Origin: Streptomyces cellostaticus
GTDB lineage: Bacteria > Actinomycetota > Actinomycetes > Streptomycetales > Streptomycetaceae
Direction of reading: 5' to 3'
Length of the DNA stretch: 64,000 bases
Assembly: GCF_023630175.1 (NCBI RefSeq)
Contig: NZ_JALLIN010000026.1
Coordinates: 42,608-106,607, forward strand
This document shows positions 35,258 through 43,350 of this stretch, piece after piece (the first letter of the stretch is position 1; every line of letters begins with the position of its first letter). The notes under the pieces were generated by a model that was given only the letters and a program-made list of their open reading frames with translations, was not told the DNA's origin and made no database searches. Made by a program: the position numbers and the translations under genes.

Positions 35258-35656
35258 TCAGCCGGCGTGGCAGCCGAGCAGCTCGGCCGTGGTGCCCCTG
35301 GCCGTCGTGCGGAGCGTGACGACCTTGTCGATGCTCGCGGCCGGGCCGGTGAAGCGGAAGTCCGCCCGTCCCACCTCGGCGCCGTCGGCAGACTGGGAGC
35401 GCAGGGTGCAGTAGCCGGAGGCACCGGCGTCCTTGTGCACCTCGAGGTGCACCCGGACCTCGTCGTCGGCGGCCTGGAAGGCGATCACCTGGGCGCTGAT
35501 CTCGTTCCGCGCGACGTAGTGGTAGGCGAAGTAGCCGATCAGGGCGAGGAGGACCACACCGAGCAGTGATCCGACGATCTTGAGCCCGCGGTCGGCACGC
35601 TCGTCCGAGGAGCGGCCGTAGCGGCCCTCGGGCAGTCGCGTGCTCGGCGTACCCAT
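35258..35656 (-). CDS. DUF4307-family membrane protein
   Basis: 132 aa. A hydrophilic Arg-rich N-terminus, one membrane helix (VGSLLGVVLLALIGYFAYHYV) and an outer β-rich domain with two Cys (SGYCTLRS and LLGCHAG), probably disulfide-bonded. This layout is typical of the actinobacterial DUF4307 family, which is commonly found next to mca (recall). It is divergent from mca. Function unknown. Confidence 0.82.
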   Translation of the reverse strand: MGTPSTRLPEGRYGRSSDERADRGLKIVGSLLGVVLLALIGYFAYHYVARNEISAQVIAFQAADDEVRVHLEVHKDAGASGYCTLRSQSADGAEVGRADFRFTGPAASIDKVVTLRTTARGTTAELLGCHAG

Positions 35657-35757
35657 GATCGTCCTCTCCGCGGAATTAATCGCCCCCCGATTCCGTCACT
35701 ATAGAAGCCTGCGATTGCGCCGAGGACACGGGGCGCCGACTTACCGAGGATTGAGTC

Positions 35758-36639
35758 TTGACTGACCAGCTGCGACTGATGGCCGTTCACGCGCACCCCG
35801 ACGACGAGTCGAGCAAGGGCGCGGCCACCATGGCGAAGTACGTGGCCGAGGGGGTGGACGTGCTGGTGGTGACCTGCACCGGCGGCGAGCGCGGGTCCAT
35901 CCTCAACCCCAAGCTGCAGGGTGACACCTACATCGAGGAACACATCCACGAGGTGCGCAAGAAGGAGATGGACGAGGCCCGGGAGATCCTCGGCGTCCGG
36001 CAGGAGTGGCTGGGCTTCGTCGACTCCGGCCTGCCCGAGGGCGACCCGCTGCCGCCGCTGCCCGAGGGCTGCTTCGCCCTGGAGGACGTCGACAAGGCGG
36101 CCGGCGAGCTGGTGAAGCAGATCCGCTCCTTCCGCCCGCAGGTGATCACCACCTACGACGAGAACGGCGGCTACCCGCACCCCGACCACATCATGACCCA
36201 CAAGATCTCGATGGTGGCGTTCGAGGGCGCGGCGGACGCGGAGAAGTACCCCGAGGCCGAGTACGGCCCCGTCCACCAGCCGCGGAAGCTCTACTACAAC
36301 CAGGGCTTCAACCGGCCCCGCACCGAGGCCCTGCACCACGCGATGCTGGACCGGGGCCTGGAGTCGCCGTACGGGGACTGGCTCAAGCGCTGGAAGGAGT
36401 TCGAGCGCGTCGAGCGCACGCTGACCACGCACGTCCCGTGCGCGGAGTTCTTCGAGGTCCGCGACAAGGCGCTGATCGCCCACGCCACCCAGATCGACCC
36501 CGACGGCGGCTGGTTCCGGGTGCCGATGGACCTCCAGAAGGAGGTCTGGCCGACGGAGGAGTACGAGCTGGCGAAGTCCCTCGTCGACACCTCCCTCCCC
36601 GAGGACGACCTCTTCGCGGGCATCCGGGACAATGCCTGA
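35758..36639 (+). CDS. mca: Mycothiol S-conjugate amidase
   Basis: 293 aa. A LmbE/PIG-L zinc hydrolase: the metal site is AVHAHPDDESSKG and the third ligand is in YPHPDHIMTHK. Further Mca landmarks are CTGGERGSILNP and YDENGGYPHP. It cleaves mycothiol conjugates to a mercapturic acid that is exported, detoxifying electrophiles. TTG 35758 is the start, with GAGGA 8 nt upstream. The downstream small membrane gene begins one base after its stop codon. Confidence 0.95.
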   Translation: MTDQLRLMAVHAHPDDESSKGAATMAKYVAEGVDVLVVTCTGGERGSILNPKLQGDTYIEEHIHEVRKKEMDEAREILGVRQEWLGFVDSGLPEGDPLPPLPEGCFALEDVDKAAGELVKQIRSFRPQVITTYDENGGYPHPDHIMTHKISMVAFEGAADAEKYPEAEYGPVHQPRKLYYNQGFNRPRTEALHHAMLDRGLESPYGDWLKRWKEFERVERTLTTHVPCAEFFEVRDKALIAHATQIDPDGGWFRVPMDLQKEVWPTEEYELAKSLVDTSLPEDDLFAGIRDNA

Positions 36640-36640
36640 C

Positions 36641-36865
36641 ATGAGCGCAAGCCTGGCACTGACGCATCTGGTCCCTCTCGCCAAGGAGGTCGACGAGAAC
36701 AAGGTCACCCCCGGCGTCCTCGGCTTCATCGTGTTCGCGGTGATGGCCCTGGCCGTGTGGGGCCTGATGAAGTCGATGAGCAAGCAGATGCAGAAGGTCG
36801 ACTTCAAGGAGGCCCCCGAAGCCGGGGCCGAGGAGAAGACCGGGCCGAAGACGCCGCGGGCCTGA
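36641..36865 (+). CDS. Small membrane protein coupled to mca
   Basis: 74 aa from ATG 36641 (ATG 36632, overlapping the mca stop, is the alternative). One membrane helix (GVLGFIVFAVMALAVWGLM) is followed by a basic-amphipathic and then charged tail. The immediate 3' coupling to mca is a conserved arrangement in streptomycetes as far as I recall. It could localise or assist mycothiol detoxification, but no motif shows this. Confidence 0.75.
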   Translation: MSASLALTHLVPLAKEVDENKVTPGVLGFIVFAVMALAVWGLMKSMSKQMQKVDFKEAPEAGAEEKTGPKTPRA

Positions 36866-36875
36866 CCCGGGAGGG

Positions 36876-39800
36876 TCAGCCCCGCGCCGGAACCGCCACC
36901 CCCATCACCTCGCGGGCGTGGCGGTCCGGGGTCATGCGCAGACGCCATGCCTGCCAGCCCGCCTCCAGGCTGACGCCCCGCTCCAGCAGCAGGGCGTAGG
37001 CCGGCACCCACTCGGCCAGCTTGTCGTCCCGCAGCGGATGCGCGGCCCGGGCGAGCCGGGTCAGCTCCTCCTGCGCGACCGCCGTGCCCACCTCCACCCC
37101 GCCCGGCGCCGCGTACGGCAGCAGGGTGCAGCGCAGGAACCTCGCCCAGTCCTCCCCGCGGCGGTCGCCGTAGGACGTGAACAGGGGCAGCGCCTCGTCG
37201 CACAGGGTCAGCGCCTGCTGGATCCGGCCGTTGCCCGCGTCCACCACCGCCAGCTCCAGACAGGTCCAGGCCTCGCCGTGGGCGACGCCGATGCGCTGGA
37301 AGTCGGCGCGGGCGTCGACGAGGAGCTGCCGGGCGAAACCCGAGTTGCGCAGCGAGCCGGTCTGCGCGGCCCGCTGGTCCCGGGTGACCCGCGCCGAGTG
37401 GTGCCGGGCGCAGGCAAGGCCGTAGACGTCCCGCATCCGGGAGAACATCTGCCGGGACCGCTCGAGCTCCCGGACCGCCCGGTCCAGCTCCCCCGTCTCC
37501 TCCAGCGCCTGCCCGAGGTGGAACAGCGTCCAGGCCTCGCCGCGGGCGTCCTCGTTGTCCCGGTGCCGCGCCGCCGCGCGGCGAAGGTCCTCCACCGCCG
37601 GACCGGCGTCCCCGCCGACCAGCCGCGCCCGGGCGAGCTGCGTCAGCGCCCAGGCCTCGCCGCGCGCGTCGTGCGTCCGGCCGTAGCGCTCCAGGGCGGC
37701 CCGCAGCTCCGTCTCCGCCCCGGGCACGTCGCCCGTGCGCAGCGCGAGCTGGCCGAGCTGGAAGTGCGCCCACGCCTCCCCGTGCAGGGAGCCGCCCTCC
37801 CGGTGCAGGACGAGTGAACGGGTGAGCAGGTCCAGCGCCTCCGGCAGCCGGGCCCGGTCGCGCTGCACCGCCGCCAGCGCGTGCATCGTCCAGGCCCGGT
37901 CGGTCGCCAGCTCCTCGGCCGCCTGCAGGTCCAGGGCCTCCTGCAGCCGGGCCGCGGCCTCGGTGAGGTTGCCCTGGTGGTGCAGGGTGATCCCGAGGGA
38001 GCACAGCGCGCGGGCGGCGCCCGCGTCCTGGTGGGCCTCCCGGTAGAGGTCGACCACGGAGGCCAGCGTGGTACGCGCCTTGTCGAGCTCGCCGAGCTGC
38101 CGGGCCGCGATACCGGTGCGCCACTGCACGGAGCGCATCAGCAGACCCTCGTCCACGGCCTGCGCCAGCTCGCTGATCTCACCGAGGCGGTAGAGGTCAC
38201 CGCGCAGCAGGCAGTAGTCGCACAGGGCGCCGAGCAGGTTCTGCACGGCGGCCCGGTCCACGCCCTCGGCGTGGCGCAGCGCGGCCGTGATGAAGCTGGA
38301 CTCGTCGTCCAGCCAGCGCAGCGCCTCGTCCAGCGAGGTGAAGCCGTGCCCGCCGAACTGGTTCGAGCGCGTCGACATGTTGCCGTCGACCAGGCGCAGC
38401 ACGGAGTCGGCCAGCTCCGCGTAGTTCACGACCAGCCGCTCCTGCGCGGCCGCCCGCTCGGCCGGGTCCTCCTCGTCCAGCAGCCGCGCCTGGGCGAAGG
38501 CCCGCACCAGGTCGTGCAGCCGGTAGCGGCTCCCGCGCACGTGGTCGATCAGGCCGGCGTCCGCGAGGGCCGCCAGATGCCGGCCGGCGGCCGGCTCGTC
38601 GGTGGCCAGCAGGGCGGCGGCCGCGGCCGCGCCGAGCGAGGCCCGGCCGGCCAGCGCCAGCCTGCGCAGCAGCCGGCGCGCGGGGTCCGGCTGGTCGGCG
38701 TAGCGCAGCCACAGCGCCCGCTCCACCGGCTCGACCGGGCCGTACGCGCCGAGGTCCGAGGCGAGCTGCCGGGGCGAACGCGGGCCGAGCGAGGAGCCGG
38801 CCACGCGCAGCGCCAGTGGCAGGCCGCCGCACAACTCGCGCACCCGGTCGGCGGACTCCGCGTCGTACGGCCCCGAGGCGTCCTGTGCCGTCGCCCCCAG
38901 CAGTTCCTCGGCGCCCGCCGCGTCCAGCTCCCGCACCGGCAGGTGGTGCACCCAGGCGGCGAGCTCCGCGGGCAGCTCGAGCGGGGTGCGGGCGGTGACC
39001 AGTACCAGGCTGTCGGAGCGCTCGGGCACCAGGGCCCGCACCTGCTCCGGGTCCGAGGCGTCGTCCAGCACGATCGTCACCGGCAGGCCGGTCAGATGCC
39101 GGTGGTACAGCTCGGACAGCCGCTTGACCTGCTGGTCCGGGGAGGAGCGCTCGCGGAACAGCAACTGCTCACGGGGTGCGCCGAGCCGGTTCAGCAGGTG
39201 CAGCAGCGCGTCCCGGACGGGCAGCGGCGGCTCGTCCCGGCTGCCGCCGCGCAGGTCCACGACGACCGCCCCGCGGAAGTGGTCCCGCAGGTCGTGCGCC
39301 GCGCGGACCGCGAGCGTCGTGCGGCCCGATCCCGGCTCGCCGTGCAGCACGACCACCGTCGGCCGGGTCTCGGTGGCCGCCCTGGCCGCCTGCGCCCACT
39401 GCCTGATCCGGGCCAGCTCCGGCCGGCGGCCCGCGAACGGCCCGTCCGGCTCCGGAAGTTGCCCGAAGGACTGCTCCAGCACCGTACGCCGGCGGGCCGC
39501 CGCGCTCTTGTCGGCGCCGCGCAGCGCGGGGCCGGTCTTCCTCCTCGGCCCGGCGGAGGCGGCCAGCACCCGCTGCTGGTCGAGGAACGGGCGGATGCCG
39601 CGCACCTCCAGCGCGGTCAGCCACTGCAGCCGGAGCTGCTCGGGGCCCCCGGGCTGTCCGGCGGCGCCCGCCCGGTGATGGGCGGCCGGCAGGTGCGAGC
39701 CGGCCACCTTCACCACCGTCGCGACGGCGCCCGCGACGCCCGCGGTGACACCGGCGCCGACGGCCGTGCCGGCGCCGGTGCCCAGGGACAGGTCGGCGAC

Positions 39801-40079
39801 GGCGGCGGCCGCCGCGGCGACGGCGGCCACCAGCACCGCCGTTCCGGCGCCCTCGCGCGTGTAGCGCTCGCCGAAGGTGAGCCGGCCGGCCTCGGCCTCG
39901 TCGAGCGCGCGGACATAGGTCTCGTACTCCTCGGCGGCCTGCTGGGCCATGGTGTCCAGCGAGCCGCGCGCCCGCGACAGCAGCAACTGCCCGTCGGTGC
40001 GGCCGCCGGAGCGCCGCACCTCCTCGTCCACGGCCCGCGCCAGCAGCCGCTCGGCCTCGGTCCGATGGCCGTCCCGCAT
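36876..40079 (-). CDS. NB-ARC/TPR STAND-type ATPase with N-terminal hydrophobic module
   Basis: 1067 aa. Layout: a helical N-terminus (1-77); a Gly/Ala-rich hydrophobic segment (about 78-126) that could form two membrane helices; a linker; an NB-ARC ATPase (about 215-500); and TPR-like helical repeats (about 560-1010, repeated RGEAW and ALxxLG units). The Walker A is GEPGSGRTT (247-255), with Arg in place of the usual Lys. Walker B is TIVLDDAS, the sensor VLVTARTP, and the NB-ARC GLPL motif is CGGLPLALRVAGSSL. STAND proteins sense ligands through repeats and trigger an N-terminal effector; here the effector could be membrane-disrupting. ATG 40079 follows AGGGGGAC. A Sir2-NTPase gene lies upstream on the same strand. 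Confidence 0.85.
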   Translation of the reverse strand: MRDGHRTEAERLLARAVDEEVRRSGGRTDGQLLLSRARGSLDTMAQQAAEEYETYVRALDEAEAGRLTFGERYTREGAGTAVLVAAVAAAAAAVADLSLGTGAGTAVGAGVTAGVAGAVATVVKVAGSHLPAAHHRAGAAGQPGGPEQLRLQWLTALEVRGIRPFLDQQRVLAASAGPRRKTGPALRGADKSAAARRRTVLEQSFGQLPEPDGPFAGRRPELARIRQWAQAARAATETRPTVVVLHGEPGSGRTTLAVRAAHDLRDHFRGAVVVDLRGGSRDEPPLPVRDALLHLLNRLGAPREQLLFRERSSPDQQVKRLSELYHRHLTGLPVTIVLDDASDPEQVRALVPERSDSLVLVTARTPLELPAELAAWVHHLPVRELDAAGAEELLGATAQDASGPYDAESADRVRELCGGLPLALRVAGSSLGPRSPRQLASDLGAYGPVEPVERALWLRYADQPDPARRLLRRLALAGRASLGAAAAAALLATDEPAAGRHLAALADAGLIDHVRGSRYRLHDLVRAFAQARLLDEEDPAERAAAQERLVVNYAELADSVLRLVDGNMSTRSNQFGGHGFTSLDEALRWLDDESSFITAALRHAEGVDRAAVQNLLGALCDYCLLRGDLYRLGEISELAQAVDEGLLMRSVQWRTGIAARQLGELDKARTTLASVVDLYREAHQDAGAARALCSLGITLHHQGNLTEAAARLQEALDLQAAEELATDRAWTMHALAAVQRDRARLPEALDLLTRSLVLHREGGSLHGEAWAHFQLGQLALRTGDVPGAETELRAALERYGRTHDARGEAWALTQLARARLVGGDAGPAVEDLRRAAARHRDNEDARGEAWTLFHLGQALEETGELDRAVRELERSRQMFSRMRDVYGLACARHHSARVTRDQRAAQTGSLRNSGFARQLLVDARADFQRIGVAHGEAWTCLELAVVDAGNGRIQQALTLCDEALPLFTSYGDRRGEDWARFLRCTLLPYAAPGGVEVGTAVAQEELTRLARAAHPLRDDKLAEWVPAYALLLERGVSLEAGWQAWRLRMTPDRHAREVMGVAVPARG

Positions 40080-40414
40080 GTCCCGTCCCCCTGTCGGCGA
40101 CAACTCCGTTGCCTACGAGTGTCCTTCGGAGGCGGCGGGTTGGCGAGGGGGCGACGATCAGCGGATGGGTGCGGATTTCCGGACAACTCCCTTGTCAGCG
40201 GCCGTTTTTCGGTCGTCGTGACGGTGTGCTTTCCTCACTCGTACGCGGTGCCGTGGGCGATAGTCACACGGGGCCGCGGGATGCGGGAAGGGCTCGGACG
40301 TCCGGCCCGGCCGCGGTCCGTCACACCGAAGCGGAGCGCTTCCACGCCCCGGCCCGTCGCATGGCCATGCCGGAGCGAGCCGCGCACCGAGCCGTTCCTC
40401 GCCGCGGCCGACGT

Positions 40415-40434
40415 CCCGGTCCAGCAGGACCGGG
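40415..40434 (-). terminator. Hairpin after the Sir2-NTPase gene
   Basis: CCCGGTCC (40415-40422) and GGACCGGG (40427-40434) around AGCA, about 40 bp past the stop codon. The rest of the 394-bp gap 40080-40473 holds no supported gene; a GGCCGTTTTTCGGTC small hairpin is at about 40200. Confidence 0.45.
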
Positions 40435-40473
40435 GCCCGTCCCCGGCGGGCGCCCGGCCTCAGCTCACCGCCG

Positions 40474-42738
40474 TCACCGGCTCAGCTCGGTGGCCCGCTG
40501 CAGCGCCCGCTCGGCCCGGGCCAGGTGGCCGTCCTGCTGCTCCAGCGCGCCGGCGGTCTCCACCGCCCGGCGGGCCGCGTCCAGGGCCTGCTCGGCACGG
40601 CCCAGGTCGGCCTGGCGCTCGGCCAGTTCGATGAGCGTCCTGGTGAGGCCGCGCAGCCCGTTCTGCGTCCGCGCCCGCCGCTCGTAGGCGTCCACCAGGC
40701 TCTCCGCGAGCAGCACCGGGAACTCGCCGAACACCGTCACTCCCGACGGTACGGCGTCCAGCAGGTCGGCGGGCAGGGCGGGGTTCTTATCGGCCAGGGC
40801 GGTCAGCGCCTCGGCCAGCGGTGCCGGGTAGCCGCCGGCCAGCGCCACCTCGACCGCCGCGGGAGAGACACCCGGCAGCAGCGACAGCAGCTCGGTCAGG
40901 CGCCGGCGGACCTGCGGACGGGTGTGCGCGGCGCGGGCCAGCACGGTCAGCACGCGCCGGTCCTGATCCTCGCTGGTCTCCATCAGAGCGGCGAGCAGGA
41001 ACCGGGGTGTGGCGACCTCGGCGACCAGCTCCTCGTCCAGCGCGTCGGGCAGCGACTCGCTCCAGTAGCCGGGGTCCCCGGCGGCCGGCGGGTACATCTC
41101 GCGCAGCCACCGCGCGACCCGGAGCCGCAACTCCGGTTCCTCCAGGGCCTGCAGGTGCCCGAGGGCGGCGAGGGCCGCCTCCTCGTCGGCGGCGCCGCAC
41201 AGGACGGCGGTGGCGGCCGCACCGGCCACGACGCCGGCGGGCAGCTCCAGCCCGTGCTCGTCCGCGGCGGCCCGCAGATAAGCCAGTTCGCACCGGAGCA
41301 GCAGGCCCTCGTCCTGCCCGCCCGTACCGGCGGACGGCGCCAGTGCCGTGGCGAGCACCGCGGCCTGCAGGGCGCCGGGCAGCGACGGCGCGTCCCGGGT
41401 CGGGACGGCCGCGGCGGCCGGGGCGCCGAGGGCCGCCGCGTAGTCCCGGGCGGCCTCGAGCACGGCGTCGGCGTGGCCCTGCCCCGCCGTGTCCGGTGCC
41501 CCGAGCTCCTCGTACGTGTCCGCCGCCGGCCGGGGGCCGTCCGTGCGGGCGAGCAGCAGCAGGCGGACCGGTGCGCCGGACTCGCGTGCCGCCGCCTCGG
41601 TCCGGAGCCGGGCCACCTGCTCGCCGCGGGTCTCGGCGCTCTCCACGACCACCAGCAGCGGCCGCCCGGTGTCGGGAAGGCCTGCTCCCCGCGTCGGGAA
41701 CACCACGTCCCAGTCGCCCGACTCGCCCACGCGGTCGGCGAGTTCCAGGGCGAGGCGGGACTTGCCGCTGCCGGCCGGCCCGGACACCAGATGGGTCCGG
41801 GTGCCGCTGCCCGCACACCACTGGGCGAGCCGCTCCAGCTCGGCGGTCCGCGAGCGGAACCGCGCGGTCCGGGCGTCCGCGCGCAGCAGCACACCGGGAC
41901 GCGCCGCCGGCGCGGCCGTCTCCTCGGCGGCGGCCTCCGCACGGGTGGCGGCACCCGAGGCGGCGGCCCGCAGCTGTGCCGCGATGCGCGGCAGCGCCTC
42001 GCCCAGCGGGTCCCGGATGATGTCGGTGGCGATGGCGTCGTAGGGCGTGGGATCCCAGTTGACGATGACCAGGGTCGCCCCGGCGTTCACCGCGCTCGCG
42101 CACAGCGAGCCCGCGGGCTCGACCGTGAGTGTCGTCCCCACGGCGAGGATCAGGTCGCACGAGGTGACGGCCTCCTCGGCCCGGACGAACGTCTCGGGGG
42201 ACATGGTCTGCCCGAACATGGTGCTGGCGGTCTTCTGGATGCCACCGCACCGCGGGCACGGCGGCGTGGCCTCGCCGGCCTCGATCCTGGCCAGCACGTC
42301 CGTGGTCGGCGAGCGGTCCCCGCACGCGACGCACAGGGTGGTACGCATCGTGCCGTGCAACTCGAGGACCCGGTCGGCGGGTGTGCCGGCGAGCTGGTGC
42401 AGCCCGTCGGTGTTCTGCGTCACGACCGTCGTGTCGATCCCCGACTCGCCGAGCGCTGCGACCGCGCGGTGGCCGGCGTTGGGCTCGGCTCCCCAGACGG
42501 GGTGCTCGTAGCGCGTCTTCCAGTAGCTGACCCGGAGTTCGGGATCCGCCATGAAGGCCTGGTACGTGTGCTTCGTCTGGAGTCCCGGGCTCAGGGTCCA
42601 GACGCCGGAGGGACCGCGGAAGTCCTGGATGCCGGAGTCGGTGGAGATGCCGGCACCGCTGAACACCACGAGCCGGCGGACGCCGTGGGCCCAGTCGGGG
42701 ATGTCGCCGGGCGACTGGTCGGTCGGGTGTGTCGTCAT
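40474..42738 (-). CDS. Sir2 - P-loop NTPase fusion protein
   Basis: 754 aa. Residues ~18-256 are a canonical sirtuin: GAGISTDSGIQDFRG (28-42), QNTDG (108-112), catalytic His128 (ELHGTM), four zinc Cys (136, 139, 161, 164) and GTTLTVEPAGS (201-211). After a linker, an NTPase domain begins with Walker A GPAGSGKS (320-327) and continues with LLVVVESAE and LLLLARTDG. The C-terminal ~300 residues are helical repeats ending in TPR-like ALDAARRAVE and RAERALQRA. NAD is bound or consumed by the first domain; the rest looks like a STAND sensor. Unlike defence Sir2 NADases, the zinc module of deacylases is kept. GGAGG lies 7 nt before ATG 42738. Confidence 0.88.
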   Translation of the reverse strand: MTTHPTDQSPGDIPDWAHGVRRLVVFSGAGISTDSGIQDFRGPSGVWTLSPGLQTKHTYQAFMADPELRVSYWKTRYEHPVWGAEPNAGHRAVAALGESGIDTTVVTQNTDGLHQLAGTPADRVLELHGTMRTTLCVACGDRSPTTDVLARIEAGEATPPCPRCGGIQKTASTMFGQTMSPETFVRAEEAVTSCDLILAVGTTLTVEPAGSLCASAVNAGATLVIVNWDPTPYDAIATDIIRDPLGEALPRIAAQLRAAASGAATRAEAAAEETAAPAARPGVLLRADARTARFRSRTAELERLAQWCAGSGTRTHLVSGPAGSGKSRLALELADRVGESGDWDVVFPTRGAGLPDTGRPLLVVVESAETRGEQVARLRTEAAARESGAPVRLLLLARTDGPRPAADTYEELGAPDTAGQGHADAVLEAARDYAAALGAPAAAAVPTRDAPSLPGALQAAVLATALAPSAGTGGQDEGLLLRCELAYLRAAADEHGLELPAGVVAGAAATAVLCGAADEEAALAALGHLQALEEPELRLRVARWLREMYPPAAGDPGYWSESLPDALDEELVAEVATPRFLLAALMETSEDQDRRVLTVLARAAHTRPQVRRRLTELLSLLPGVSPAAVEVALAGGYPAPLAEALTALADKNPALPADLLDAVPSGVTVFGEFPVLLAESLVDAYERRARTQNGLRGLTRTLIELAERQADLGRAEQALDAARRAVETAGALEQQDGHLARAERALQRATELSR

Positions 42739-43350
42739 GAGGGCCTCCAGGAAGTGTCGGCGCGGTCGGCCACGGCCGCCGAACGGTGCGCCATCAGTGC
42801 ACGGCGCTTTCGCCGGTGAACCGGGCGAGGGCGCCGACGCCCTCGCGCGGGGCGACCACCAGCCGGTCGGCCGGGCGGGGTGCCGTTGCGGGGCGGGTCG
42901 ATCGACCGTTCCTCGCCGGCCTGCTCCGGGCGGCGGCCGGTGAGCATCGAGCGCCGGCGGCGGCAGCGGCGTCCGGCGCGGTCCTCGTGGCCGTTCGCCG
43001 GGCCGCGCGAGGCCGCCGGAGGAGCGGGCCGGTCTCGACGGCGACTTCTTCGGGCCGGGCGCAGGCGCACTGCCGGCATGACCGGTGTCGAAGCCGATAA
43101 AGCGCGCAGAAATAGCCTTCCTCAAGGAGCCGCTGTAATAGCATCGCAGCGTCGAAGCATCAAGGGATTTACCGGCCTGGCCGAACACCGGCGGAAGATT
43201 CGCCCATGTGGTCTCGGGTATTGAGGGACCACGAACCTGCCCGAGCGTAGTCCAAAGTGACTGTCTGTCAACCGAGAATGTCGCCGCATTCGGCGGTCGT
43301 ACGTCCCCGCGTGCTGTGCCGAACGGCCTCCGTCGTGCGACGATGCCGGT
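42739..43350. other. 612-bp gene-free upstream region with AT-richer part
   Basis: No supported gene on either strand. From about 43060 to 43350 base composition becomes less GC-rich than the rest of the window, as expected for a regulatory region serving the Sir2-NTPase gene (minus) and the DUF255 gene (plus). Open frames through it give Arg/Pro-rich nonsense. Confidence 0.5.

Noticed and set aside
37881..40634. 917-aa open frame on the plus strand
   Set aside because: Antisense to the NB-ARC/TPR gene; composition is Arg/Gly/Val-rich without domains, as expected from a high-GC shadow frame.
42880..43224. 114-aa plus-strand open frame upstream of the DUF255 gene
   Set aside because: Arg-rich, no ribosome site, and it lies in the AT-richer regulatory region.
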